A stretch of 61,821 bases of DNA from Trichomonas tenax (GCA_023091735.1 JALKBU010000202.1:1-61821); one strand, 5' to 3'; counted from the first letter of the stretch, positions 20,838 to 33,300 are shown. Translations and numbers: made by a program. The notes: a model not told the origin generated them from the sequence alone.

Positions 20838-21626
20838 ATGAGCCATAATAAAGATGTCGCCGGTCAGTTTATTGCGACATATTATCCAATGGTAATTCAG
20901 AATTATGTTGCTGTTAAAAAATTCTATAATACTCATGCAAAAATCAACCGATTTACTCCAAGTTCATCAGTATCATTTAAAATTGCGAATGAACCCATGC
21001 GCGAAGTTTGCCCTGAAGAATTTATATCAGGGATCGTAAAAGTTTTCTCGCATTCCTATCAAACTACTAACGATAATTTATTAGTTACTGCATTCGGCAC
21101 TGTCGCCGCAAACCAAATTTCCGCCGAATACTTCTTCAGCCAAGAGTTTGTATTACAGCGTTTTTCAGGCAAATGGTTTATTATTAATGATGTATTTTTC
21201 TGTTATAAATCTTTTGATGTGCAATTGTTCGGTGCTGAGCAGGCACACTCATTGCCACTCCAAGGAATGCCTCCGCACCCATTTCTGCCACAACCACAGC
21301 CGGCAATGCCTGTTAATCTTCCGATGCGCACTACTACACCTTCTTACCAGACTCCTAAGACAGACGGTCCGAGAAAGAGTAGGCTTGACACATTCGATGT
21401 CACAAAATCTATAACAATTAGTGAGTTGAGCAAAACTTATGTTGGCCAAGAAGTTGTTTCGACATTCCAGAAATATGGAACAGTGAGAAACAAATATTTC
21501 ACTCATGGAACTGTGTACATAGAATATGATACTATCGACTCTAAAAATGCTGCACTTCATTCTCCACCTCCAATAATTAAAGGACAACAATGTAAAATTG
21601 ATGATGGCATCATAAGACCTAGGTAA
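20838..21626 (+). CDS. G3BP-like protein: NTF2 domain plus RRM
   Basis: Predicted 262 aa. An NTF2-like domain covers about residues 8-128 (DVAGQFIATYYPMV at its start, SGKWFIINDVFFCYKS at its end, both typical of the G3BP/NTF2 family). A short proline-rich linker follows (about 135-175; PHPFLPQPQPAMP). A C-terminal RNA-recognition motif covers about 193-262, with GTVYIEYDTIDSKNAA as its RNP1-like strand. G3BP proteins bind RNA and nucleate stress granules. This version is much shorter than animal G3BP1 (about 466 aa), lacking the long acidic and RGG regions. The RRM begins ISELSKTYVGQEVVSTF; RNP aromatic residues are partly conserved. A role in mRNP control is inferred from the domains. Confidence 0.85.
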   Translation: MSHNKDVAGQFIATYYPMVIQNYVAVKKFYNTHAKINRFTPSSSVSFKIANEPMREVCPEEFISGIVKVFSHSYQTTNDNLLVTAFGTVAANQISAEYFFSQEFVLQRFSGKWFIINDVFFCYKSFDVQLFGAEQAHSLPLQGMPPHPFLPQPQPAMPVNLPMRTTTPSYQTPKTDGPRKSRLDTFDVTKSITISELSKTYVGQEVVSTFQKYGTVRNKYFTHGTVYIEYDTIDSKNAALHSPPPIIKGQQCKIDDGIIRPR

Positions 21627-24600
21627 ATAATTCGTTTCTCTTCGTATATTGACTTATTTTTTGATAATATTTCTAAAGGCAGGAGGACTAAAAATTATTG
21701 GAGATTTCGCCTTGAAGCTCTAGTATTGAATTAAATAGCCTCCATATATGAACATATTAAAATATCTGAAAAATATGTCTTTGTATTATGCAAAAAAAAA
21801 ACGAAACTAATAATATGCTTAGTATTTTTGCATAAATTTTGAAAATTTTATTTGAAAAATAATGTTTTCATGTTTTTAGTGTTAATATTCAATATTTTTG
21901 CAAAATAAATAATGGATATTATTATATTATACATTTGTTGTGTGAATGATTCAACAAAATCGAGGATATTTGATTCCAGAATTTTTTAAAATTATTAAAT
22001 ACCAAAAATCCATTAGCAGAACCTCAAACCCTTTAGTCTAATGGTCTAGCTTCCACAGACCTGGTTCGATTCCAGTTGAATCACACTTTTTTTAATTTCT
22101 ATAATGAACAAAATTACCTCAATATTGTTAATTGTGTAGTTTGAAGCTTAAGATAATATAAACACTTTTACTAGTAGAACCAAAATATATTAGTTTTATA
22201 TTACATCACTATTACACACGAATGAAGAATATTGTAAAAAAAATCAGTTTATCTTACAGAAACCTCATAATTAACTCTACATAGTATGTACAAACGAACA
22301 GTATAGATTAACCATAAATAACCGCCATATTGAAGAACTTTGATTCAAATTTGAGTAATTTTGACATCTATATACTAAAATATTGGGGTAGATGTCATAC
22401 GTGATAGTAGGTTAACTAAAATTCGAATATGTTGCAAGATCATGTAGGCTTTATTTGCGCGATTCAAATCGTTTCTCAAAATTGTCACGAGCGATTTGAC
22501 TAATAATGTGTAATGAGCATGCATGGTGTGCGCCATGTATTCTTGCTGAGTGATGAGGGTGTAGCTCCTGTAATTTTTGAGATACGAAATTTCGAAAAAT
22601 AACATATATTTTTAACGTCATTAAAGTGCTTCTCTTGCTGATGGAACCATCTGGTTTAAGTTTCATGGTGAAACAACAAGTTCGAGATCAAAATTAAAAT
22701 TTGTTTCACAAAACAGGCTATGCTCTGCTTTTCATTCAAATAAGATCACTCTATATCTCGTGTAAATTATATTCTGAACGTAAGAACAAGCTGTGCATGG
22801 TATTGACCCCTCCAGCCCCATCTAAACTATTACGGACATTAAAAAATAAGGTTAAGAGTCTGCTTCGCGACCAAAAATCCGCTCAATTTTTGAGAGGATG
22901 ATGTGGATAATCGTTTTTCCCAGAATATATATTGATTTCCTTCGCAGTCAAAAGTGAAAAATATTGTGTACGAATTGAGAGGACTCATCACTTTTTTGCG
23001 AAAAATATATTTAAAATGAAGTGTATTTTTACAAATCAACAACAAAGGTATAGGATATAGAAGAGTGCCAAACCAAAATTAGCGGATTTGGGTGTGAAAT
23101 ATAAATTTGATTTCCCAAAATTTCAAGTATAAGGATTGATGGCTTGAGGGATCCATCTGAAGGAAGTGTCGATTAAGGATTCGAGGTTAAATTGAGGAAA
23201 TGAAAGGTCTGGGATCGCTAGAGAGCGTACGCTCCCATCTAAGTTTTTGCGTCAAACCGGTAACCCAAAAAGCATAACTTTAAAATAATGATGTATGGAT
23301 TATGTAAAAATACGCATGTCGACTTCCATGAAAATTCACGCCTGTAATGCACATAGTGTTTGAAACCAAAAAAATATTTAGGGGGAGTAACCCTATCCCT
23401 AAATAAATAAATTCTATAGCCAAAATGGAGCTATATCATCAATGTGGTATTCATGTCTACGACCCCACCTAAAAATTTCAATTTGGTTAATCTTTATCAT
23501 CGATATTAAATCGATCTTTAAAAATTGTATAAGGAATTGCTTGTGCTGATGAATACTTAGAGCAGACAATTAAAGTCTTAATATCATCAATTATCTAGGT
23601 TCCAAATAGGAAATTTGTAATTTATCAATTAAAAAAAGAGCTCTGAATATAATGTTTATGCTTTAATCGTAAGGCATATCAATTTTTAAGAATGTTGATT
23701 GTTTGATACCTTGAAAAAAAATAAAAATCGAATTTTCCGTAAATTTATCAAAATATTTTCATGGGTTATCATGTAATTACGATGCAAGCCATAACATTAG
23801 TAGATTTACTGTGCAAATGCGAATAACGCTTAACGATGAAAATAAAAAAAGACGAATAAAACATGAAGCAAGAGGAAATGTCCGATGAGAACGGATGTGA
23901 TACATCCTTCAGCAGTAGTTGACTGGGAAAAATTGATTAAAATTACCAAATATTATTAAGTTGGAAATGGTGGGACAGGTGCCGGAGATTTGGCTGCCAG
24001 ACCTAATTCGTTCATGTGTTAGCTTAGTTTTCGAGCCTTGTGAGAGTTTGGAATGATAAAGGGTCTGATTCCTGGATTATCCCTTTTAAGGTCAAAATTG
24101 AATGCGGTGCAGCTATCGTCGCAGTTTTTTGGCGTACAACATAACCTTATACACATTCAAAAATTGAACTGTGTCTACGTTTTGGTCTTACACAAAGAAA
24201 CATTTCGTAATCTGAGTTAATGTGACATATGTATACTATGCATAAAATGAATCATAACTGCTGAATTAAATTTTATAAATAACATAAAAAACCTCAGAAA
24301 ATACCAAAATTGCACAAAAAAATGATCTTACAAATGGTATCACACACTGGACACATGTCACTTTCGTCTGCACACACATAACCGCTTTTTCGACATGCGT
24401 ATGTAAAAATCACTTTCACTTTAAAATTATTTTTCGTAAAAAAGTTGACGAAACCTCCAGCCGCATCAAATACTTTTCAGATTTTGACGGCAAAGAGAAC
24501 TTCTTCTCAATTTGCACACAATATTTTTGATATTTTGTGCATTATCTGAATCGATAAGGACATGAGTAATTTTGCATATGATATCTCCATGCATATTCTA

Positions 24601-25309
24601 ATCTTTTCTAGTTAATTTTTTTCTTGATGTTCATTAGTCTCCCACATTTCAAGACGTTCTCCAGAACACTACAAAAAAATTCGAGATTTTGATAAATATT
24701 TGCATATTAAACCCGGATTTGCATCTAAAACAAAAATAAAAATTATATTTTGCGACGATATATCCCTTATTGGAGCGGACCCTTAAAACCCCCACCTACC
24801 TTTATTTTTCTCATCTCAAAAATATCAAACTTTCACAATACCAATGTTATATTACAATATGTATAGTCATAGTTTAAGCAAAATAATCTAGAATGAATCC
24901 CTCACATTTCGAGAAAAGCGATTTATTTACATGTCAGACTATTAATTTACAAGTCAGATTATTTAAACATGTGTCACTTTTACGGCAAAGTTGGAAAGAT
25001 TGATCGGAAAAAGCCAGCAAAAGATCTGCCTCGGATGATCGCTAACGACACATTATTCGACGTCTCAGAAGAATGAAGTTGCAACTTATCACATCATTTT
25101 ACTATATTATTACGGTTAAGAATTTTTTTAAAATGTTCTGCATTCATAATGATTATTAAAATCATTATCTGCAGCTGTCACTTTTCATGTTTGTCATTTT
25201 ATTATTGTACTTTTCTGGAACTTTTTAGCCTAACTTTTAGTATATCCATGTGCTTTCATTTTTCCAAATATATCTTCGGTAAAATTCGAATGTTTTATCA
25301 CAAAAAATT
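21627..25309. other. Gene-poor region
   Basis: About 3.7 kb without a supportable gene. Short overlapping minus-strand frames at 22375-22666 include one starting MKLKPDGSISKRSTLM. It is possibly a remnant of a mobile-element protein, but it cannot be assigned. A tRNA-like D-arm/T-arm pair lies at 22034-22083. A terminal-type motif TGGAGCGGACCCTTAAAA occurs at 24771-24788, matching the end of the dispersed repeats. TTTACATGTCA and TTTACAAGTCA occur at 24926-24936 and 24946-24956. The rest is AT-rich and featureless to me. Confidence 0.4.
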
Positions 25310-26430
25310 AACATTTTAAGGGTCCTCTATGGCCAAATATAGGCTCTCAAAATATTCTATGAGATTGTCTAAAAAACTTATTTCCCACAATTAGATGCTT
25401 TTCAAGATAGAGAGATCTAGATTTACAATGATATTCAATTCTTTGCATATAGCATATTAGAGGAGATACATTAATATCTCTCGCTTAAAAAATCAATCAA
25501 AACATAAAAATCATGAACTTTGAAAAAGAAATGTGTTTTTTTTTTTTTCAAAAAAACACGAGTGATGTGAAAATCAGGACCCTTTTTTCTTGCATTAATT
25601 CATTTGCCAATCATCACTTAGCAGTATTTTGGTAATAAATTTGCAAAATACTCACAGGGAGAAAAAACTTAAAAAAAAAATCAGCAAAATTTGCATATTT
25701 CTCGATTTCAAAGTATAATTTGCATTATTTGTAGTACTGAGATTGCTGTATTGCCGAAATAAATTGAAAATATATGTTTTTGAAGATGATCTCACACAAA
25801 TATGAATTTCACAACAAAACATTGATATATGAATATTATGCATAAAAATAAATTAATTATTACTCAAAAATTCCTCGACTTTTAAAAAACATATGAAAGC
25901 TTTAGGGCATTTACACGAAATAACGCAAGGGGAGACAGTTATGCTATCAATTCACGTGGACGAAAGCCCAGAACCAATGTAGAGCTATCCATAAATTTAG
26001 GTGTAATCATTCGTGTTATTTATGGATACCAAAGCACCTAATTGAAATAACATAGCTATCATATGCTATAGTAACTGTTTAATGCATCAAACAAATTGAA
26101 CGCGAAGAAACAGCAGAATTTCATTGTGATTTGCTTGTTCATTTTACTACTTTACAAGTATCAGCATATTTTTAGCATGTATATATTCAAGTGGCTATTA
26201 AAATGGTAAATTATTTCACCTTTTCCCTGATTATTAATTTTATCATTAAAAAGTTGAAATTGAGCCGCAATACTCCAAGCAATTAATCCTTAGCATGAGG
26301 GGAAATAAAATCCAGAAGGTTGTTATTTGGTGATTTTTTAACATTTTCTTGTACCTAAAAAGTTAAAATTACACCAAAAAAGTGAAGGATGATACAGGAA
26401 GTTTGGCCATAGCGGACCTTTAAAAATGTT
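25310..26430. mobile_element. ~1.1-kb non-coding element with terminal inverted repeats; holds repeat copy B
   Basis: The left end AACATTTTAAGGGTCCTCTA (from 25310) is matched inverted at 26401-26430 (reads AACATTTTTAAAGGTCCGCT on the other strand), about 26/30 identical through GGCCAAA. The interior is AT-rich and has no meaningful open frame. Its right 640 bp (25783-26425) matches 128-768. Two other places carry related ends: 24771-24788 and about 29450-29490. This looks like a non-autonomous DNA transposon family with variable interiors. No target-site duplication could be fixed by eye. Confidence 0.6.
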
Positions 26431-26917
26431 GGCCTCCTCAATGTCTAACCCCGCTTCATGAGCTTGCAGAGGCATCAATCATATGACAGCAATACAGATT
26501 CATAGAGCGCATGACAACCACAACAGAAATATTCTTCAATATCTAATTTTGTGAATTGAATCAATTTAATTTTGGATTTCACTTAGCTCTCCTCTCCTAG
26601 CTTAGTTTTGCATCACATGCCATACATCAAACTACTATAACCACTCATGAGCACTCATTACATTTCGAGATTTCTTATGTTATAAAATTTTCGCCCCCAA
26701 GTTCGACATTATATACAAGTGCATGAGCACAGTGATATCTCTTCTCACTCCAAAATAATTTTTAGTTTACATGTCAATTTGGCATGACAAATTTGTACAT
26801 GACAAAAAGTACACAACATCAAAATGCTTATTTAATTAGTAAAATTCACGTGAAACAAGCCAACTCGCAACAGATATAGAACTAAATACAAACAATTTAT
26901 TAAATATAAAAAAAAGA
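26431..26917. other. Intergenic, with one TTTACATGTCA copy
   Basis: Lies downstream of the pseudokinase stop codon. TTTACATGTCA occurs at 26766-26776, followed by two GACAAA-type near-copies within 45 bp. No gene start follows on the plus strand, so this copy may be decayed or may belong to the nearby element. Confidence 0.4.
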
Positions 26918-28126
26918 TTATATCAAAGCTGTTTGAGGTCTTGGATTTTGAACAAGTGATTGTACGCGAACACCTCTTTCTTCTAATCTCTTACGGCAGA
27001 AACTCATTAATTTATCGAGTTCTTGAGTGTCATCCTTCTTTTCTTTCTTTGGCTTTTCTGGCTCTGGTTGAATCTCGAGATCAATGACTAAATTCTTTGG
27101 AAGAATGATAAAATCGGTTTTATCGATTTTAGGCTTTTGTGCTTTAATGTTCGATTGCGCATTGGGTTTAAGGCCTTTTGCAGCAGCTGTTATAGCTATA
27201 TTTATCATCAGTGTATTCTCTGACACGTTCAAATCTTTCAGCTCAGCCAAACATATTTCCGGGTTATGGTTTAGGTACAAAATCCACTCTTTCACGTTAT
27301 CTTCGAGTACCAGTGGAGGGTGATAATGCGGAAAAGGAACCCTTGGCTTAAGGAACGCGTGATTTAATATGGAACGAATCGAAGGCCTTTGATCTGGTGG
27401 CGCAAATAAAGACTTTAATAAAGCGACAGCATTTTTGTCAACTGTGCTTTCGAGAGACTCAAAATCAGGTTTTTTGTAGTTTAAGCGCATATCTCCCTTC
27501 CCATGTTGTGTTGGAAATAATTTTCCTGTAATAAAGACATAAAGATAAAGTCCGAGACAAAAAATGTTGGAAGTAGCAATGTCGTATGACCCTGGTGCCA
27601 AATTTTCGGGTGACATCCATCGAGGGTCGCCAATCCACATCAAAGAATCTTTATTTTCGTATGTTCCTGTTGTAACTATGGCTCTGTAGTTCGTAAACTT
27701 GAACATTGTCGTGAAAAAGTAGAAATTTTCAGGATCCCAGTCGAGAATTGCGTAATTTCGATTATGAAGTTCGTTTGTTGTATAAGTAAGCAAGAAAAAG
27801 AGATATCGAGCTTGTTCAATTGGAAGTGGTCCATTCGCTATTATGTCTTGAAGTCTGTTTCCACCTACATTTTCTGAAATTATCCAAGTGTATTCTTTCT
27901 TTCTAATGATATCCAATGTCCTTTGGAACGTGGAAAGGTTCGATAAAACTTTCCTGCGTCCGATTTCGTCGGATAATTTGTGCTCTTCCTCTATTGTTAA
28001 AGGTTTTGGATGCGGAATCTTCTCAATGTTAACGTGAATGCCAGATCTTTTGTGCACACATAGATACACCGTTGATGCTGGAAACCATCGAATCATAGAG
28101 ACTTCTTTAAATTCATTCTCCAGCAT
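26918..28126 (-). CDS. Protein pseudokinase
   Basis: Predicted 402 aa. The frame extends one codon upstream, but the first ATG is at 28124-28126. A kinase fold covers about residues 10-275. The VAIK lysine position reads VNIE (Glu35). The HRD-x-K-PEN loop reads ILDWDPEN, keeping Asp129 and Asn but losing His, Arg and the catalytic-loop Lys. DFG is replaced by Asn146-Tyr-Arg. The glycine loop is not recognisable. SPENLAPGSYDIATS replaces the APE/DxWS region. The C-terminal ~120 residues are helical and basic/acidic, with PEPEKPKKEKKDD. Losing both the ATP-anchoring lysine and the metal-binding DFG aspartate makes catalysis unlikely. A scaffold or allosteric role is inferred. Trichomonads have very large kinomes that include many such proteins. 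Confidence 0.85.
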   Translation of the reverse strand: MLENEFKEVSMIRWFPASTVYLCVHKRSGIHVNIEKIPHPKPLTIEEEHKLSDEIGRRKVLSNLSTFQRTLDIIRKKEYTWIISENVGGNRLQDIIANGPLPIEQARYLFFLLTYTTNELHNRNYAILDWDPENFYFFTTMFKFTNYRAIVTTGTYENKDSLMWIGDPRWMSPENLAPGSYDIATSNIFCLGLYLYVFITGKLFPTQHGKGDMRLNYKKPDFESLESTVDKNAVALLKSLFAPPDQRPSIRSILNHAFLKPRVPFPHYHPPLVLEDNVKEWILYLNHNPEICLAELKDLNVSENTLMINIAITAAAKGLKPNAQSNIKAQKPKIDKTDFIILPKNLVIDLEIQPEPEKPKKEKKDDTQELDKLMSFCRKRLEERGVRVQSLVQNPRPQTALI

Positions 28127-28598
28127 CAAAAAATTAAAAATACAAAATGAACGTTTGAAATTTTAAAAAGTTATGATTTTATGAGATTTAGAATATACTA
28201 CTAAATGCATTTCACTTTTCTCGGTAAACTTGCCTGTTAATTCTACTTTTTAAATAATTGTCGTGTAAAATTTTTACTTGGCAAATTCTTTAATATGAAC
28301 TCGATTTGATGTTGCAGTTCCATTGAGATAAAAGATGTTATAATTTAATATGGTTGGTGCTTAATTAGCCAGGCTTTAAGAATACAATGATCTTGAAGGT
28401 ATTGCTAACACTGAAAACGTTTTATTTGATATTAGAATATTTTTGCAATTGGAGACTTAGAATTTCACAGATGCTTGATGTTGAATAATATTTCTGGCTT
28501 TGAGCATTTAGTTGATCAATAAGCAATTCTAATTGGAATCTTATATGTCAGCAAATGCAAATAACAACAATTTACGAAGGCATTTTTTCGAATAAAGT
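28127..28598. other. Upstream region of the pseudokinase
   Basis: AT-rich, with no copy of the recurrent motifs in good form and no recognisable RNA gene. Confidence 0.4.
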
Positions 28599-29345
28599 TC
28601 AGCGGCTAAAATTTGTTTCAGGAGGAGCCTCGACAATATCATAACTGTTCTCAATACATAGGAAAGTTCTTACAAAAGATGATGACATAACATTAAACGA
28701 TCTAATGATGTTTTCAGACACAAAGTAATGAGCTCCGTTTGCCTTGAAACGGTCTATATAACAGTCTTTGAATAATGTTTCACCATCACAATTATCGAAG
28801 ATGTATAAAAGACCTCCCAATTCTAGGTCATGGAAGAAGCAGCAACTGCTGAAGTTGGCGCGGCCCCATATACCAACTGTTCCTGATAATGGTGTATTTT
28901 GAAAATTGGGAATAATATTACAAACGTTTAATGCATATCCCCTATTATCAGCACGAGTAATTGTAAAATCACCAAAGCACTCGTTCTCTACAATAGAACT
29001 ATAATTAATTAACATGACTATCTTCTATTGATAAAGCCAAATAAATAGATGATACCATTGAAGCTTTATTATTACTAAAATTTGTGGAGACTACTCGAAT
29101 TTGTCCGCATTGAATGAAGCAAGTCCACCCTTTATCAGGATTATCACAACATGTAAATGAGCCTTAAATCATATAATTTGGCAATGTCGATTCAACTAAA
29201 TTCTGAGAATTATAGGAAAACATCCCATTCTTTTCAGATCTGCATGAATATCCGCAAAATCGATGCTGTATCATCAGAACCTGCAAATAATCGCAAATCG
29301 CTCCTCCGTTGTCTGAACATATACTGCCATATATGTTGCAGAATA
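28599..29345 (-). pseudogene. Relic of a beta-helix (Pmp-like) surface protein
   Basis: The longest frame (28599-29015) encodes 138 residues of short beta-strand repeats with Cys, Asn and Gly turns (GGLLYIFDNCDGETLFKDC). Upstream on the same strand, in other frames, are CCDNPDKGWTCFIQCGQIRV and, near 29300, ICSDNGGAICDY. DNGGAI-type turns are typical of parallel beta-helix/polymorphic-membrane-protein-like repeats, a large trichomonad surface family. A frameshift separates the 138-residue frame from the upstream part. No signal peptide or membrane anchor remains. A similar relic is at 60530-61510. Confidence 0.55.
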
Positions 29346-29771
29346 TTAGATATTTTTGCTTTCTACATAACCCTCACTATAAATGAGTTAATATCATCAA
29401 GAAGCATTTATTTTTGCAAAAAGAGCCCCGTGAAAATGTTCCAAAAAGAGCTCACTATTAAGGGTAGTTTGCCAAAATAGGCCTAAAATTGCCCGAGTTT
29501 TTGTTTTTCAAGGTAAAGCCAAGTTTTTGAAATTAGGATGGCTTTACCTGTGTTTTGTTTTATCTCGAATTTAGAAACTTAAAAAATCATTTTTGATTTT
29601 TTGAGGGTTTGTTCTATGACATAAAAAGCTTCATTATTCAATTTCGAGTTAACAAGTTTGAGTGATATATATAACAAATAATATGGGAATGGTGTGAAGT
29701 GACATCTGTTTTTTATTTGTCATGTAAACAAAAAAATGTCAGTTTATATAAAAGTGTCATTAAAATAACAG
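29346..29771. promoter_or_regulatory. Upstream region of roadblock with both recurrent motifs
   Basis: TGTCATGTAAA (the motif in reverse) lies at 29718-29728, and AAAAGTGTCA lies at 29750-29759, 12 bp before the ATG. TCATTA at the end of the latter resembles trichomonad initiator elements. Further upstream is an 11-bp hairpin (AGGTAAAGCCA 29511-29521 with TGGCTTTACCT 29539-29549) and a stretch at 29450-29490 resembling the left end of the 25310 element. Function is inferred. Confidence 0.45.
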
Positions 29772-30068
29772 ATGTCTTATTTAGAGACTACTTTCAAGTC
29801 AATCAGTTCTCAACCAGGTGTAATTGGAACAATGGTTCTCAAAATGAACGGTCTTCCCGTGAAAACAACCTTTTCTGATCAAGAAACACTCAGATATGCT
29901 GGACTTTTAACAGAATTCGTTAAAAAAGCGAAAGGATCTCTCGAAAATACTTTGGTATCGAATTCTCTCAGTGTGATTCGCATCAGGTCCCATAAAAACG
30001 AGATAATTATTACTCCAGAAGGCGATTTTATGCTTGTTGTTGTTCAGGACGCTTCTGCTTCGGCATAG
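29772..30068 (+). CDS. DYNLRB: Roadblock/LC7 dynein light chain
   Basis: Predicted 98 aa, the normal size for the family. It is a single roadblock/LC7 domain: an N-terminal helix (YLETTFKSISSQPGVIGTMV), then LKMNGLPVKTTFSD, a central helix, and the closing strands SLSVIRIRSHKNEIIITPEG and FMLVVVQD. The start MSYLET fits DYNLRB proteins. It acts as a homodimeric subunit of cytoplasmic and axonemal dynein, and is expected in flagellar and intracellular transport. It is convergent with the TOR gene, 273 bp away. MglB- or Ragulator-like relatives share the fold, but the length and start favour the dynein light chain. Confidence 0.9.
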   Translation: MSYLETTFKSISSQPGVIGTMVLKMNGLPVKTTFSDQETLRYAGLLTEFVKKAKGSLENTLVSNSLSVIRIRSHKNEIIITPEGDFMLVVVQDASASA

Positions 30069-30341
30069 TATCTGTGTATATGCATTTAACCTGATATTTT
30101 ATTTGTTTCTAAAATATTATTATTTTTTTCATTGACAATAGCTCAACTTTCTGCTCGTTCAAACTCTGTTATAACGAGGGAAAAAGTTTAATGGAATTTG
30201 GTATAATTTATTAAATTAATGAATTATATTTTGTTTATATGAACAAAAATATATGTAGATAATGAAACTAATCAATAGCATTTATAGAGAACAATAAAAA
30301 TTATTATCACAAAAATAGTATAAAAATAATATATAAAAAAA

Positions 30342-33300
30342 TTACCAAAGTGGATTCCATCCATGATATAAGTGAGCAAAATTGTACATATCTGTTGCTG
30401 AACAGATTAACTTTGTGACCTGCTCTTGCTGTGTTAATCTATGCTTGAGATCAAAATCTCTTCCGTTAATTTTGTCTGATATTCTGTTGATTGTTCTGTT
30501 GATATCTGTTTCATCCGTCGTTGTTGGCAATGAAGATGAGAACTGTGAGTTCCTGTTTGGCTTAATTCCACCTGCTGTTCCTGAGCTTCTAACAAGTGGA
30601 GCATGAGCGAAAATCTCCAAAACGCTCAAAACTTCTTCACGATGTCTCCTGATTAATTTTACAATATCTAAACATGTCTTTCTGAAGCTACCATCGATTC
30701 CTGCAGGTCCAAAAGCCCTAACCATGAATCTTGTAAGTCTGAATGGTATCAATTCTGGGAACAAAACGCGTTCTTTGGTTGCTTCAAAGCAATCGCCAAA
30801 ATCGACGTGAATCACTGATCCAGTAAAATTGTGTATCATAATATTCGATGGATGACGATCGCCAAGTCCCAATATGTAACCGACAACTGACATTAAAGCA
30901 GAAGTCCTTGAGAATGTCGTAACACGCTTAATCCAGTTTTCGGCATCTGGAGCTTTAAACCACAAAATGTCTGATAAAACAGAATCACTAGTTTCTGAAG
31001 CGACTTTTTCGAGAGCTTCTAATCTCTGGATTGGTCTCAAATCATCAAATTTTGCCGTAGTGAACTGCGAAAGGAGTCTTGATTCGTAGTCAATAGGGAT
31101 GTTTCGAGCACTTCTGAAGTCTCTGATCAATTTGAACATTGTATCAGATCCAGGAATCCATTGAATCAGACCAACAGTTGGAAGTAATGGCATAATGAAG
31201 TTTGTAACAATCTTTGGCATTTCGATCGGTATAAATGTGTTGATCAAGTGGAAAACCTGAACAACACGTTGATCAAGTCTCAGATCCTCATGGCCTTTGA
31301 GCAAATACCAAAATTCACCTCCATTGGAACCAATGATTGCGAGCCTCTTTGGACGTTGCTTTGAGGGGAAAACGTCAAGAGAGGATGCAAACTTCTTCAT
31401 TGTTATGACTTCTTCGCCTGGTTTGTAGGTTCCTGGAACAGCAATTAGGATGTCGTTGAGTTCGGAGAGTCTTGGAGCAACAAATCTCATTGGGATTGAA
31501 GACATTTGTTCGATTTCTTGCTTGATATCGTTGCATAATGATCGATAATCGGACCAAACAGGTTCAACATCTTTCTTGTTCTTTGTGACAAAGAAGCGCT
31601 TAAAAGCAGGCTGCAGGTTATTGATCCTATCACCGAACAATCTCACGAAGTAAAGATCTGCATCGCAATTGATTGCTTTAGTTGAAGCGAAAACTTTTTC
31701 AAGAGTCGTCTTCATTTCTTGGAGCTTTCCTGCTTTGAAACTGTCAACTGCACTGTTTAAGTTCTCCAGCCACATTTCAGCGCGATTGTTGCATGCCATC
31801 ATCAATCCTAAGTAAATAATACTGCTGGCTTCAACAACGTCAGGGCGAATCTTTGAGAATTCATTCAGCATCTGTTTTCCTCTCTGATCATTACTGTCGT
31901 TAAATGATATGCAAAACATCAATGAGAATATAACTGAATGATGGTGTTCAAGGAGACAACGCCAAATTCTCTCCTGTGCAAATTCCTGAAGATATTTGAT
32001 TGGATTCTTGAATTGAGCGAAAAGTTGAGGAATCATCAGAAGCCAAAGATCTGTTTTAATTGTTTCCAGGTTCTTTTTGACTGTGTTAAAGACATTCGGA
32101 AACTTCCCAGCTCGGAAAACAATCGAGCAAAGCTGCATCATTTCACTCAATCCAACAGCGCATTTAATGAACGTTGTGATTGCGTTAATGGCTGCATTCT
32201 CGCGGTCTGTATCTTTCATGTTATAAAGTCTCAGTTGAATCCACCCCCAAAGCTGTAAAGCTTTGTGTGTTTTACCTCCACGTTTGCAAATTTGCGCAAC
32301 GCTTCTAAATGTATCAGCATTGTTTTCTAATGTGTCCGATCTAACAATCCAGCGAGCTTTCATGAATAAAGCGCGTTCTGTGAGTTGTTTATCATTCTTT
32401 TCTGCTTCCAGGCGTTCGACAAGTTTGTTGAGAACATCTAAAGCTTCTGTCTTTTCTTGCCTCTTCCACAATGAAATGGAATGCTCAAAAACAACTGCTG
32501 TGGGTGATGTCTTAATGTCAAAGTCAGGATAGTAAATATTAAAATAATAATCATGCAAATTCCACTCACTTGCGTTCCTCGCTAGTTTTAGTAATGTGAT
32601 GATTTCATTTTGTGCTGCTTTTCTATCGCCGAGCAATTCGATCCTCATGAGAATCAATGGCTGCAACTGCATGAAAGACAGATATGGATTTCGAACTCTG
32701 GCGGCCCAAACATCCAACTTTGGCTTTTCTTGGAGCTCAACAAGCATTTGCGCCTGAATGAGGAAGGGAATGAATGATGAAAATCCATGTGGGAAGAGAG
32801 AACCAGCTTTATGGCCAAGCGAAATGAATCCTTGTTCGATCAAATCATTGATTGGAAGACCAAGTTTGATGTTTGCATAACATCTCGTTATAATGCTTGG
32901 AATGGAATCTGTTGGGCAGAATTTGATTGCCATATTGAAATGATCCCAATCACTTTGATGATAGAAAGCGAGTGAGAATATTTGGGCTGCTTGTGTTTTC
33001 TCTAAAGCTGGAAGAATATCGAATCGGCTGAACAAAGAAGTGATAGAGTCCCAATCAGAAACCATAGAATAAGCATTAAGCAGGCCAAGGAATGAATCAT
33101 TGCTTTCGATATCGTTCTTGTATAAATCAATTGCTTTTTGCCAATCTCCAAGTTGTGCTGCGAATTTTGGTGTTGACTTGACTTTCTTTGACTCTCTTAA
33201 TGTATGAATTAAACCATGAACGTCATCTTCAAGAGCGAGTTGATTGTAAATTCGAAGAAGCATTTCAATTGTTTGTTGTGACATCGATGATGAATCAAGA

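Noticed and set aside
22034..22083. tRNA-like D-arm (TAGTCTAATGGTCTAG) and T-arm (CTGGTTCGATTCCAG)
   Set aside because: Only about 10 bases lie between them, so a full anticodon arm is missing, and the flanks do not pair as an acceptor stem. At most it is a tRNA relic.
22375..22666. Overlapping minus-strand frames, one beginning MKLKPDGSISKRS
   Set aside because: Short, in two frames, and no family could be assigned. Possibly mobile-element debris, but not supportable as a gene.
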